DNA of 64,000 nucleotides from Penicillium oxalicum. Its lineage: Eukaryota; Ascomycota; Eurotiomycetes; Eurotiales; Aspergillaceae. How positions within the stretch are numbered: the stretch's first letter is position 1; each line of letters begins with the position of its first letter. The DNA is taken from positions 2,418,001 through 2,482,000 of the forward strand of contig NC_064654.1 in assembly GCF_001723175.1 (NCBI RefSeq), in the 5' to 3' direction. Under the pieces are notes generated by a model. The model saw nothing but the letters and a program-made list of their open reading frames with translations, was not told the origin of the DNA and did not search any database. Below are positions 24,332-36,369 of this stretch, piece by piece. The position numbers and the translations under genes are program-made.

Positions 24332-25135
24332 ATGGCGGTGTCATTGAGACAACTATCTCGGCGCTCAGTCGGAACATCCATCTCGCAGCTTTCAAGCACA
24401 TCGTCTCGTGCCTCCATCGCACCTACACTGAGCTGGGCGCGCTCAGCTCTCCCCGCGACCAGCCGAGGCTTCACACCCTCCTCCTCTTCCACCACCACCT
24501 ACAGCTGCTGCTCACTCCTACAATCTCAACAAAAACCCCGTTTTGTATCTTCCACCTCATGCTCTCCTAGCAATCAACTCCGCCACAACAGCGACCAGCC
24601 CGGTCCAAAGTTCCGACAGTGGGAATTCGACGACGTAAGTGAAGTCTATTCTAGACCCCCGGCCTTCTTCCCTTCCCAAGAGACACCATCCCTCCATTCG
24701 CATACGGGCCCGAGGTTGACATGGACGAGCAATTAACTGGATGGATTTAGATCACCGCCGCTCTCCCATCTTCCACCCAGTCGCCCTCTCACAATCCAGT
24801 CATCCTCGTCGACGTCCGTGAACCTTCCGAGCTGTCCAGCACGGGCGTGATTCCAACCGCCGTCAACATCCCCTTCGCTTCGCAGGGTGACGCACTCTAT
24901 CTGGCGGAGGATGAGTTTGAGACCCGCTTCGGTTTCCCAAAGCCGATCCCGTCGCCGGACCAGCAGATAATCTTCTACTGCAAGGCGAAGGCGGGGTGTG
25001 CGGGCACGCTTTGCGGCGCAGATGGCTGTGCAGGCTGGTTACAACCAGGACCAAGTGGGTGTGTACCACGGGAGTTGGTTGGACTGGGAGAAGAAAGGAG
25101 GTAAGACGGAGCGATGGGAAGGCGGCGAAGTGTAA
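24332..25135 (+). pseudogene. rhodanese-domain protein with a frame break in the catalytic loop
   Basis: Exon 1 (24332-24634) encodes a Ser/Arg-rich, presequence-like N-terminus ending KFRQWEFDD. Intron 24635-24750. Exon 2 encodes a single rhodanese domain (VILVDVREPSEL; IPTAVNIPF; IIFYCK with the active Cys). After the GGG codon at 24994-24996 the frame shifts by one base. In the current frame the protein ends at 25104 with unrelated sequence. In the +1 frame from 24998 the expected rhodanese C-terminus continues (VRARFAAQMAVQAGY, then GSWLDWEKKGG) to a stop at 25133-25135. Also, AAGGCG appears duplicated just before. No GT-AG intron restores the frame. Either an assembly error or a real lesion. 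Family members transfer sulfur, often in mitochondria. Confidence 0.7.
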
Positions 25136-25642
25136 GCGGGCTTGCTTGGAGACTACCTATCGTTATGCTTAGGAACAGAGGTGCTCTAGTTTTTTGGTTG
25201 AGAGATGTATATTCTAGGGTACGACCTCACAGAAGATCTGAATCGGGCAGCAATGCCTCGAGAGATATCCGGTACCTAGGCGGTAGTTATAAAAGTAGGT
25301 GAATTTCAGGAGACTAGTTCGAAAAAAAAGTGGAACGTGTGTATTTCTGTCTTTTATTTCATATCATGTACAGTAATGGAAACTGCTCGGTCCAAATTCT
25401 TTTTGAGCTTCGTCCAATTGCAAGTCGTGAATGTTCGTGGTGTGCGAGTTTCATGAAATCTTCATAGCTTTTTATCCAATCCAGCCCTGCATCCAATGAC
25501 GAGTCTCAGATTCAATAAGTCGGGTGGCCCAACCCTTCTTCAGACGCCGCATTGACCGTCAGACTCATCACACGAACGCCTTACAATGCTCAAGGGACCA
25601 GCGCTAGATTTGTCGCTGTAAACGACATCAAATGGAAAGCAC
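25136..25642. other. convergent intergenic region
   Basis: This stretch holds the 3' ends of the rhodanese locus (+) and eIF5B (-). A GGTACCTAGGCGGTAG motif sits near 25270. No gene was seen. Confidence 0.55.
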
Positions 25643-28600
25643 TTATGGAATGTCAAAGACAGGCTTGAGCTTCTTGACCAGAGCCCACTCTTCCATGGTG
25701 ACTTCGGAGCGGTAGAACTCCTTCAGCGTGTCAATACTTGCGCGAGAGATGTGCGAGTAGAGCTGATCACTCTCTTCGAGTTGACGGCCATACATGGGCT
25801 GGTTGGGACCCTCGACCTTAACCGCCACGGACGGTTGTCCCTTCTTGCACACAGCGATGGGCTTGTGATCACGTTCAATAGATGTCCTGCAGTCAATATG
25901 TCAGTTACAGATCCCAGAAACACGCAATCCTAAATCTCCAGGGAACTTACACTCGACCGATATCGACAATTTCCTTTTGACCAGCAGCGTTGGTACGAAC
26001 CGCTGCAAGAGGGGTATGCATGCGCAAGCTTCCCTCAATGACATCGATACCGATAACGATAGGGTCCTTCTTGTTGAAGACAGCAACGGGGTTGATGACG
26101 CAGGGGAAGATAGCCAGCAGCTTGGCTTCCTCCTTACGTTGTTCGGTCAAAGCGGCCATGTGCTTGGTGAAGTCGTCGAAGAGGTGGTAGATAATGTCGG
26201 CGGTGAAGATCTTCACGCCAACATCGGCGGCATAAGCAGCAGCTTCCTTGTCGACCTTAACATCGAAACAAAGCATGACGGCGTACTCCTTGGCCTTCTC
26301 CAGCATGGTTCCTGCCATCATCACATCACGCTTGTAAACAGGGCCAATGGAAATGTTTGCCACAGGAATCTTGGACTGCTTGAGGAACTCCAAGAGAGCC
26401 TCCAGGGAACCAAGGGTGGAAGCCTGAACGGTGACACCACGGTTGTCGGTAGAAACACGGCTGAGCAGGTTCTCCAGGTCGGTCATGACCTCATCTTCCA
26501 AGTCCTCCTCATCATCATCAGGACCGACGACGAGCAAGCGGGAACCGGCGATGGCGTGTTCAAGGTCGTTGGCAGCAATCTTGACACCAAGAGCGGCCTT
26601 GACTTCCTTGTTGTGAACGTATTGCGACTTGAGACGCAGTTCCTTCAAAGGAGCAGGCGTCAACAGTGCACGGATATTTGTTGTGATCGGTCCATTCAGA
26701 CCGCACAAGACAACGCGATCACCCTCACGGAGAATACCGTTGGACAAAATCACGTCGATGGTGGTACCAAGACCCTCGATCACCTTGACCTCAAGAACGG
26801 TACACTCGACCTCGGAAAGGTACATGAGAGAGTTGGTCATACGCTCTTGACTCAGCTTGGTCAGAAGCATGAGCATGTCGGGCACACCCTCGCCAGTATG
26901 GGCGGAGGTGGGCACAAGAGAGACATTACGGGCCATAGACTTGTTCTCATAGAACAGCTCAGAGTTGAAACCCTGCTCGGCGAATGCAAGCTTGGTGGCC
27001 TCAAGACGAGTGCGGAATTCGTTCTGGACACCCTTGCTTTGCATGCTGAGACTCTCCTGGAAGCCGTTGTTGTCAATCTTCTTCCAGCCGTAGAGACGAT
27101 CGATCTTGTTCAGCGCAACAATGAAAGGAGTGCGGCGGTCACGGAGCAAGCGCATAGACTCCAGAGTCTGGGGCTCAAGACCGTGCATGATATCGACAAC
27201 CAAGATGGCAATGTTACAAAGGGAGGAACCACGGGAACGGAGGTTAGAGAAAGACTCGTGACCAGGCGTGTCAATGATCAAAAGACCGGGAACCTTGAAC
27301 TCGAAGGCACCATCCTTGTTGACGACTGCAGTCTTCTGCTTCAAGGCATCAACGGGGAAGTAGGTTGCACCAATCTGTTGGGTAATACCACCAGCTTCAC
27401 CTTCTTGCACGTTGGTCTGACGAATCTTGTCGAGAAGTTTGGTCTTTCCGGTATCGACGTGACCGAGAATACAGCAAATTGGAGAGCGGAGATTATCCTT
27501 GGATCGAGCAGCCAAGGCCTCCTCGTGCTGTTTCTTCCTGCGCTCTGCGGCCTCAGCCTTGCGCTGCGCAATAGCCTTCTGGGTTGCAGACTGCTCCTCA
27601 TCCTCGGAGTCTTCCTCAGACGAGTCGTCCTCGTCAGAATCTTCCTCGGAGTCGCTGTCCTCCTCTTCCGATTTCTTCTCGCTGACAGCCTTATCAGTGC
27701 CATTAGTGGCGGGCTTCGCTTCCTCTTCCTCGTCAGAAGGAGCATCCCAGCTGTCCTTCACATCGTCGTCAGCCTCCGCAGCTTGCTCCCAGTCCTCGAC
27801 GGCATCATCTTCATCTGCGGGAGCAGCCTTAGCCTTAGCCTCAGCCTCAGCCTTGGCCTTCTCCTCAGCCTCCTTCTTACGTCGCTCATCTTCAGCTTCA
27901 CGCTGGAGACGAGCCCGTTCAGCGGCGGCTTCTAGGTCGTCCTCTTGCTTCTTGCCGCCTTTCTTCTTGCGGTTTTCGTACACAGGGCGCTTCTTCTCCG
28001 CACCACCTTCTAGGCCCGCTACGGAGACACCAGAGGCAAGCAAGTGCTTCTTCCTGAGCTCGATCTTGGCCTGAGCCTCCTTCTGAGCCTTTGTCAAGAG
28101 CTTACCCTCACGGCGCAGCTGTTCCTTCTTCTCACGCTCACGCTCCTTCTTCAGACGACGGGCTTCTTCACGCTTAGCCTCCTCTTCAGCATCCTTGCGG
28201 GCCTGCTCTTCCAAGAGTGCCTTCTCTTCGGCGGCTCGGCGCTCTTCCTCTTCGCGCTGCTTGCGCAAAAGCTCTTGCTGCTTCTGGAGGGCCGCGAGAT
28301 GAGGTGGAAGCTTCTTGGCCTTGCCCGCAGTCTTGGCCGCTGCGGCGGGCTCAGCTTCAACCTTCTTTTCCTCCGTGACAGTCTTTGCGGGCTCGGACGT
28401 TTGAGTGGCAGGTGTGGTCTTCTTCTTCATGGCAGCCTGAATGGAAAGATTTCAAAGGTCAGATTTGGGAAAACTTGAATCACAAAGCAATCAACAAAAG
28501 GGAGACCTTAGGCGATCCATTGACTCACCTGTTCCTTCTTTCGCTGCTTCTCGCGCTCCTTCTTCTCCTTCTCCTTCTCCTTCTTGGTCTTCACGCGGAA

Positions 28601-28963
28601 CTCGCCTTCATCGGCAGCCGGGGCCGGTGTAGATTCCACTTGCTTGATAGGCTTTTTAGGCTTGCCGGAGAAAACATCATCTTCGTCGAAAGTGCCCTCC
28701 TCTGGCTGCTTGCTGGCCAGATCGGCTCCGGCGTCTTCGCCCTCGACAAAGTCGTTGACGGGCTTGCCCTTTTTAGCTTTACGGGCCTTGTTCTTTCGTA
28801 GGGCAGCCATGAGACCGCCACCACCGGCCTCTTCTTCAGCAGCATCTTCGCCGCCATCCTGGGCAGGCTCCTCCGCAGGAGCCTGAGCGGGAGCAGCGGT
28901 CTCGCCGAGATCAGCCTCCCAGTCCTCTTCTTGGCGCTTGCCTCCCTTCTTCTTAGGCGCCAT
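25643..28963 (-). CDS. translation initiation factor eIF5B
   Basis: Three exons, 28963-28529, 28436-25951 and 25886-25643 (introns 92 and 64 bp), give 1054 residues. The N-terminal 460 residues are highly charged, with Lys/Glu coiled-coil and acidic DE/S-rich stretches, as in other eIF5B. The GTPase domain has G1 GHVDTGKT (about 470-477), G3 DTPGHE and G4 NKID. Domains II, III and the C-terminal domain IV follow, with [11 protein letters not shown] spanning the last splice junction. eIF5B is the IF2-type GTPase that joins ribosomal subunits and checks initiator tRNA. The yeast homologue is FUN12. Start and splice sites fit well. Confidence 0.95.
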
Positions 28964-29875
28964 TTTGCTGAATTATGTATGAAAGGATGTTCTCGGGTAA
29001 TTTCTTAAATCCGGATCGAGGTGCACTCGGGAGGTTGCAGCGAGCGCACAAATCAAGCCGACTGCACGCTTGTGTGCTAACGGCCGTCAGAAATTATGGA
29101 TTGACAAAGAAGCTGACCGCTGAAAATAAGCAGCCAAGTTGAAGCGACAAGCTCAAATCTCCCCAAAAAGAAAGACAAAGAATGGTCAAAGTGGGCGGCA
29201 AATCAAGAGACAAGCAGCAATTATTTCCATCGACTGCAGGCGGGAGGTGGTGGGGCTTTGTTGTTATGTAATCATCAGCTTTGGTCCCCCGGTTCGGGCA
29301 GTCCATCATCCACAGGTAGCGTTACTTGTATCTATGGGCCTGTCATGAAGACTATGTTGGACATGGGAATGCACCACTCAAAAATCGTGCGTTCATTGCC
29401 GCTTGCTTCTTAACAAACTCAATGCCAGAGCGGCTCTCACTCTGTATGGCTAAGAATGTCGCTTTGCGGTGTGTGTTCAGGTGTACTGAATGTCATGCCT
29501 GCCCGTGAGTGAAAATGGCCGGTGAACAAAGACGGGAAAAGGGCGCAGCGTAGCTTCAATTGGCTACCGTGTTAAACATCAGGCACATTTCATGACTACC
29601 GATGTTCGACCCTAGACGTCCTCCTTATGCTGAGAGGCGGATGTGTTCCTTGAAACCATGTCTTCCGGGGTGTTCTGTGCACGAACAGGTTTTAGGTATT
29701 ACCCATGATGAAATAATTCGAGCGCCTGATCAGATGCAGACAGCCGCGGCATGTGCTCGTCCAGAGATACCTCGAAGGCATACTATCTGCCGTTGTTATG
29801 TTTCCCCATCAAACACTCTCAAGATGTACACGAGTGGAAGTTGGACCACATCACACCAGGGCATGTCCATTGTTC
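28964..29875. other. eIF5B promoter and 3' flank of the MMS1/CPSF-A-like gene
   Basis: 912 bp between two minus-strand genes. No coding frame with recognisable features was found. Confidence 0.55.
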
Positions 29876-32800
29876 TTACATAGCAACGTGTAGAAGGTGT
29901 CGGATCCATCCGATAATCTGCTGAGAAAAGTTGTCCGAGGGCCCTAAAGCCCTCTGGGCTGCAATGCGCATATAGGATTCATAGGTTGGTGAGCCCCGTT
30001 TGTGATCGAGGGCATGTATCCGCTCCTCAAGATAGTCCGCCCTTTGCCGAGCCAACCGGACAAGAATGTCTCCGTTGATCTGGGTGTTGTCCTTCTTCGA
30101 GTCGACCAACATGGGCTTCTTCCGCCTTTCGCGTGCGGCCAAGGATGGACAGAGTGTCTCGTCCTTCTGACAGAAATCCTGCAATGCAAGGAGAAGACGT
30201 CTCTCATCCTCACAAAGGATCGTAAAGCGGGTTACCGATCCATTGAGAGCTATGCCATAAACAGAGCCACCTCGCTGCCACGCTGATTTGGGGAAAACAT
30301 CACCATTTAGACTGGGTATGAACAGCAAAATGGAGTCGCAGATAGAAGCCTCATCGGGAGCAGGGGCCACAAATATTGGGGCGGTCCCGAGCTTCACATT
30401 GTTTGAGAGCCTCCCAGCGCGTATGCTACCACCGCGAGCGCTGAGAAATACAATAGAAGGCTCGGTGGGTGTAACGTAATGAGTAAGTCCGTTAAGAGGT
30501 ACCGAGTCATGTCCTCTTAATTTCAAAGAGTGACGTTTTCCATCATAGAGCACTTCCAAAACGACGAATCCATGTCGGGCGGTGGTAAGATGAACGAAAG
30601 GCTTCGAGACAGATATGGTGACTGCAGGAGAAGGGAGCTCCACCCAGCTATTGGAAGACCACTTGATCGATGCTCCTCGTGGCGCGATGGGCCGAAGGGT
30701 TCTTCCTGAACAAATGAGAAGCGTATCTTCATATGCCGCAATGGACCGAACAGGACCGTGATGTAAGTCTTGGACGTGTTTAGTTTTGAGTCGAACACCA
30801 GGCGGATTGCCCGAATTAGAAGCATGCAGCAAAATGAGGCGACCACGAGCACCGTCCGCCGCACTTTCAGGAAGAGATGTTCCGATTGCAATTAAGTGAT
30901 GGACGTTGCCATCTCTTTCAGAACTCCAGTCCATCATACAAAGAATCCTCTCGCCGGCGGATGATTTTGGCATCTGCATCCTCTCTGGCGGGCTCACAGG
31001 CTCTTGTGCGTCAGGGTGTACCAGCGCCATGCAAGATCTTGAAAAGATATCGCTGGGGCTGCTGGGATCTTCGGCCTCGTTTGTATCGTAAGCCAACAGG
31101 AGCTTGCGAAGGTTCGCAGAGTAGATCATTTTTCGAGCAGTGCCCGGTACGCTGATCCGACGCGGCACAATCTTGCTCTCACGCCCCAACGAGCAATTAA
31201 GCAGTAAATTGTCGGCAAAGCAGAAAAGGGGTCCAAGAGAGTGGGCTGCGTTTTGTCTCCTCTGGTTGATGACACCAAACGCATGGATTCGGGAAGGAAA
31301 GTAAGCAGGCTGAATGAGGCATTAGCATCAGCTTACACTCACGAAGTTGGTAAAGAGGCATACATTCGATTGTTCTGTAATCCAAACTCTTGACATGAAG
31401 CAATCGTTCAAATCACCGTCGGCGCTAGTGGAAACATGCCACAATTCGTGATCACATACTAGCATGGCAAATGTGCCATGATCTTGCAGCCAAACAGATG
31501 TCATTCCGACATGCTTTGCGGGAGCTTGTTGAAGGCCTTGATAGAGAGTCAGCTGTTCTTGTATGTATGAATAGGTCACTGCAAAGGATCAAATTCCGTA
31601 CCTATTAGGGTAGGAGCGTTGAAATCAATCTGAAATGGTACCAACACGCCGCCCCGGAGACCACAAAGCAAATGAGCTCGCAAGAATCCCTGATCGAGAT
31701 GGCGAATCACAGCGAAACTATCTATTGCTCGGGAAGCCTCGTCGTTCGGATCAATCGATACGGCGGCTTCGAAGAGATAGTTCAAGGCGTCATTCTCAAC
31801 AAAGAAGACTAAGATTGTGCCATCAACTGTGCCCATAAACAGAAATTCGGTATTTCCCAATAATTGAAGAGACAGACAGACCGGTTCTCTCTCAATCTGG
31901 AAGGGCTCGGATTTTTGCAGATCGACAGCAGAATCTGTCAGTATGATTCGACATAATGTGAGACTGAGACCATTCTCGGACCGATCAGCTACGACCATCG
32001 CTGAGTTCGTACTATCAACAGCGACAGCAATGATGCTCGCCCCGAGTTTGTGGGGAATGGAAGAGTTGCGTTCAGGATGAAGAGGGACAAAGAAATTTGT
32101 GCCATTTTGAGTGGCTTGAACAAGAACACCGGTTGGTGTCAAGCCAGCGGCCAGTGTCAAGGCATTCTCAAACCCTGTTTCATTCTCATCCAGCGCGCAT
32201 ATTATGTCTTCATAATCCGGGTTCATAAAAAGAACCAATGTGGATGTAGGGTGAGAGAACAGAAGATACGCGCCTCCGTTGGCATCTTCGCTGAAGGCCC
32301 ACATGTCTCGCACGCCAGAGAAGTCATCCAGAGATATGGTGTAGCCGGCTTGTGCCTCAAATCCATGTCTCAGCTCGTGAATTGCACTTCCCCCAGCAGC
32401 GGAAGATGCAGAGCAGACGAACAATCGATCTCTTGACACGTCGTTCTTTCTATCCTCGTGGATTTCTGCCCGGATCATGACCGCGTCTGTGACTGGGGCC
32501 CAATTGAGAAATCTCTGAACACATCGAGGCTTGCTGCGAGCCTCCTGAATAAAGAGACCCCCATCCCCCATGCTTCCCGCAGCTAGGATGAAGTCTCCTC
32601 CCTCGTGTCCAACGTCGAGGATGTCAAAAGCGGAATCGACGTCACAGTGAAGTTGACCTAGGCTGGTCTGGGATTCGAGGCCGCCCTCGTTGCCGAATTC
32701 AAGAAAATAGATCCAACCGTCTTCACGGCACATGTAGATCCCATCAGTCTTTCGACTGTACAGCCAATTCCGTGCGGGTCGGGCCCACTGGGTCCACAGA

Positions 32801-33877
32801 GAGGTTTCCTTGAACGTGTCATCCGGCGCGATGAGCGGGTACTTTGTCGGACGAGGGTGTGCGGAGTCTGATGGGTATACTGCCATGGACCTGCTTGTGA
32901 CGACCAGGAAGGAGGATTCCTTAGTCAACGGAACAATCATGGTGGGCAGTCGATCTTCTCTGCGGAGTTTGAACTCTACGATAGTTGGCTGAGATGGCCT
33001 CATATCACATTCATCCCAGTGATAGATTCTTGCGAATGAGCCATCTGCTGTAGAAGAAACGACCAGAAGAATTATCATGGTGTCGTCTGCAGCCTTCGGA
33101 TACAGAAATTCCATGAACTGAATGGAACCCTCGCATGTGTAAAAATGTTCCTGCAGAGATTTCATTAGTATGAGTCTCACCAAGAATAAAAATGCATTTC
33201 TTACACTCTCAATAGGATCTAGCCTGTGTTCGGACATCTGGTGCCGAATTTCAGCGGAAGACTTCAAAAAGAATAAGCCAAAGTAATGCCGTGAAGCACC
33301 AACGGCGATTGCACGAGACCTGAGAAATTCTGGTTAATAAATTGACAGCTGGGAGAGTAGATAACTGACATCGCACTCACTTCGGATCTACGGCAAGATG
33401 CTTCCCAAACCTCTCAGCCAAATCCACGTCAACCGGCAAAGGTCGGCGGAACGTGACAAATTTGTTATCACCTGAGATCGAGTAGTACAAGAATTGAAGT
33501 TCTCTCATCTCAAGTGAGAGGACAAGCATCTGAGACGGAAGATCTTGAGTCGTAAAGGGAGCTTCTTTCACTTGACCGTCACTGACCGTGTTTCGTAGTT
33601 GACTTTCCCATGGTAGTTCAGTGTTCACATTGATGACTTTGGCGCCGACTATCTGGTAGTCGAAGTCATTTTTCTCGGTGATATCATCCAGGAATCCTTG
33701 GTCTGAAGCCTCTTTGACCTGGACTCGACGCTGACCCACGAATACGACATCGTTGTGATGCCTGCTTCGAATCCGGGCAGGCAAGATCCACTGAACGACA
33801 GGGCTTGACAGAACAGTTTGAGTAAGAAGTCCTGTGAGTTCACGCGATCTTTGTGGGAAATACTCGGCGTCGTCCAT
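29876..33877 (-). CDS. DDB1/CPSF160/MMS1-family beta-propeller protein
   Basis: Exons by frame and splice signals: 33877-33381, 33319-33205, 33150-31602, 31536-31343 and about 31261-29876, giving about 1246 residues. The last acceptor is ambiguous: 31309 would make a 33-bp intron, 31261 an 81-bp intron, and both keep the frame. The N-terminal part (SRAIAVGASRHYFGLF; FYTCEGSIQFMEFL) fits the MMS1_N propeller. The C-terminal third (KIVPRRISVPGTARKMIY; RGRLILLHASN; LICSGRTLRP) fits the CPSF-A region shared by DDB1, CPSF160 and SF3B3. These proteins are scaffolds in ubiquitin ligases or RNA-processing complexes. It looks like the divergent fungal paralogue rather than true DDB1. The partner is unknown. 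Confidence 0.75.
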
Positions 33878-34692
33878 TTTGGCTTCAGTAGGAAATCTAG
33901 GTGATGTGAAGCTTCAGAACCCTAAAGTCGTAAAGACGTTTGTGAGTTCGTAGAAAGGCCGATGGGAGAACCCGGAAGCCAGTCAAGCCAGAGTGAGGTA
34001 AGAATCAAAAAGCCATATCATTTGACCGAAGCATATCTTCCAAACAGTGTCCAGTGACTCGCTCAGAATGAGCGCGTCGTAGTGGCACACTGACACCGCC
34101 GGCCTGCGGGGAGTCGCGCCCGAGCCAACAGCCTCACAATGTCGCACAAGCAAACAATGACAGTCACATGTATTGCACCTGGCCGATTTGACCACGGGGC
34201 AAGCTTGGTGCTCTGTACAGGCAGCAACTTATAAACTCAGTGAAGTGATATACCATCCCCCAAGCGGATCTTTCGATGAGGAACACCAAATCACGTTTCT
34301 TGGTGCCTCAGGCTGCAGTGCCAATTGCTACCAAGGTATCACTCGGGCTTCAAATGAAGCTACCTGGCATAGCGGTACCCTCAGCAGCAACGTTCAACAG
34401 TTATTCGCTCATGAAGGGGGCAACGTCATAATTTTGTTTCATCTGAGAAAAAGATTTTCGGGATCACCTCTGACCTCGCGTATCGCCGTGATTCGATCCA
34501 GAGGAAACTGCCAAATTCCACATAGGGACTAGAAGGCCTTCGCCGTTGTGTGAGAGCTTCCTGCACCAAGGTGCCGAAAACGACCGAGAAAAGCTTAGAG
34601 CAGACTTCCCCGGACATCGCAAAGAATTTCTTTGTCAGTACAGACTGGAGTCTTCTGAATGATTGGAGAACTCGGTAAGCTCCGGTGCGATC
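33878..34692. other. divergent promoter region
   Basis: 815 bp between the beta-propeller gene (-) and the TBC gene (+). Several small frames occur, none with recognisable domains. An ATG at 34659 is followed by a GTAAGC, so a short 5' exon for the TBC gene cannot be excluded. Confidence 0.5.
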
Positions 34693-36051
34693 ATGGAATC
34701 ATCATATCTTCATGCAAGCAGTGCTCACGAAAGAACGGATCTGCCAATGAAAGAGACGACGCCGTCACCACCCGACTCCTCGGCTGGAGCGGAAAATTCG
34801 AAAGGTCCTGCCCAGGCTCAACTTGAAAAAAGTACTGCTATCATTCGTGCTTGTGACGAGCAGGATGTGAAAGCATTAGTCTCACACGCCACAAGTAAAG
34901 GTGGCTTACTGAACGATGACCTGAGGCAACGAGCATGTATGGTGAAGCCGTATTTCACATCCGTATCTCCTAGTAACAGTTGAGAGCAGGGCCAATTCTT
35001 CTGCAATGCACTCCACTCGCATCATCGCAGGACCTAAAACCTTCCCTCGACCTACCACGGCATGCGGATGAAGACCAAGTGCATCTCGATGTCAACCGTG
35101 CCTTCGTGTACTACCCTAATGGTGCGTCATTCCTTCGTGGGATCCTCTACTAGGAGGGAACTAATTATCCTGGCAGTGTCAGAGGAAGAGCTTTCGAAAA
35201 AGAAGGACCAACTTTCAGAACTCATCACGCAAGTCCTGCGAAATTACCCCATGCTGTGCTATTTTCAAGGATATCATGACATTGCCCAAGTTTTGTTGCT
35301 AGTGCTGGGTAAACACAATGCTAGACAGGCAATGGCCCGTGTATCGATATTTCGTATCCGGGACTACATGCTTCCATCGCTCAGTCCGGCGCTCAAACAC
35401 CTGCAATTGATTCCTGCCATTGTCAGCACTGTTGACCCTGCGTTGTGGGAGCACCTTGCAAATATCCAACCATTCTTTGCCCTAGCGTCAACGCTCACGC
35501 TGTACGCGCATGACATTCAAGAGTACAGCGATATCGCTCGTCTGTTCGATTTTCTTCTCGGCCAGGAGCCAGTGGTTGCTATTTATCTCTTCGCGGCCAT
35601 CATTCTCTCTCGTAAAAAGGAGTTGATCGAGATTCCTGACGACGAGCCGGAAATGCTACACTTCACGTTGTCTAAACTGCCATGCCCGCTGAATCTAGAC
35701 GACTTGATCTCGAGCGCAGTTGGTCTGTTTCAAGCTCATCCTCCAGAATCTCTGCCTTTGGGTGCATGGAAACGAATCCCTCAGTACAGCGTTCTCAAGA
35801 CCTCCCATGACCTTACCGCACCCCAGAGCTTTGACGAAGCAATCCAGATGTTTCATCGACAGGCCCGCCAGATCCAACGCGAGGAACGACGGAAGGAAGC
35901 GCTCGACTACGCGTGGAAGCACAGGAAGACGATTGGATCCGTGGCTTTGGCAGTTGTTGTTGGCGTCGTATCAGTCTATGTCCGCAGGAACGGTCTCGAC
36001 TCGACGCTGTGGCTCTACGCTAGCCGTCTCCAGGCGATGTTCCAGTTCTAA
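34693..36051 (+). CDS. TBC-domain Rab GTPase-activating protein, GYP8/TBC1D20-like
   Basis: Three exons, 34693-34936, 34990-35121 and 35177-36051 (introns 53 and 55 bp), give 416 residues. The first junction recreates AWPILL, a conserved TBC block. The arginine finger lies in LDVNRAFVYYP, and the glutamine finger is YFQGYHD, giving both catalytic residues of TBC RabGAPs. Near the C-terminus (KTIGSVALAVVVGVVSVYV) there is a single membrane helix, as in TBC1D20 and Gyp8, which act on Rab1/Ypt1-type GTPases at the ER and early Golgi. Assigning GYP8 orthology rests on the tail anchor and layout. Confidence 0.88.
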
Positions 36052-36369
36052 AAATATCACCAGACACCCTGGTCTGGACTTGTAAAATAGGATACCAGAT
36101 GAATTTGACCATTCATGCGAAAATTCCTGTGGGATAAAAAGCCTATAATGATGGATTGTAGCGCGCATGATAGATGTTGATCAGCCACAAGCCACGGTCT
36201 ACGCAGCTTATGGGGCCGGGCTCGGTCCCCACAAGGTGTGGCTCTGGAAATGTGGCGCTCCGCCGGGGAAAGCTGATGTGTACTCAGTCACTCGCTTGAG
36301 TCGCTTCGTACCTTCCAGCTCCCCAGCAGCACTTCCAGCTCTCTTCACCAACCATCAACTCTACCGACA
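36052..36369. other. intergenic region upstream of the YIPF gene
   Basis: 318 bp between co-directional genes. It should hold the YIPF promoter. Nothing specific was recognised. Confidence 0.55.

Noticed and set aside
27600..27900. Repetitive acidic and Ala/Glu/Lys tracts as a tandem repeat
   Set aside because: They are the coding low-complexity N-terminal region expected in eIF5B.
25977..27935. Long open frame (652 codons) on the plus strand
   Set aside because: It lies fully antisense to the eIF5B coding exon. Its composition mirrors the Lys/Glu-rich codons of that gene, and it has no domain of its own.
31579..31601. A 23-bp intron in the beta-propeller gene
   Set aside because: Too short to splice. 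The same donor pairs with an acceptor 65 bp away that has a CTGAC branch site and keeps the frame.
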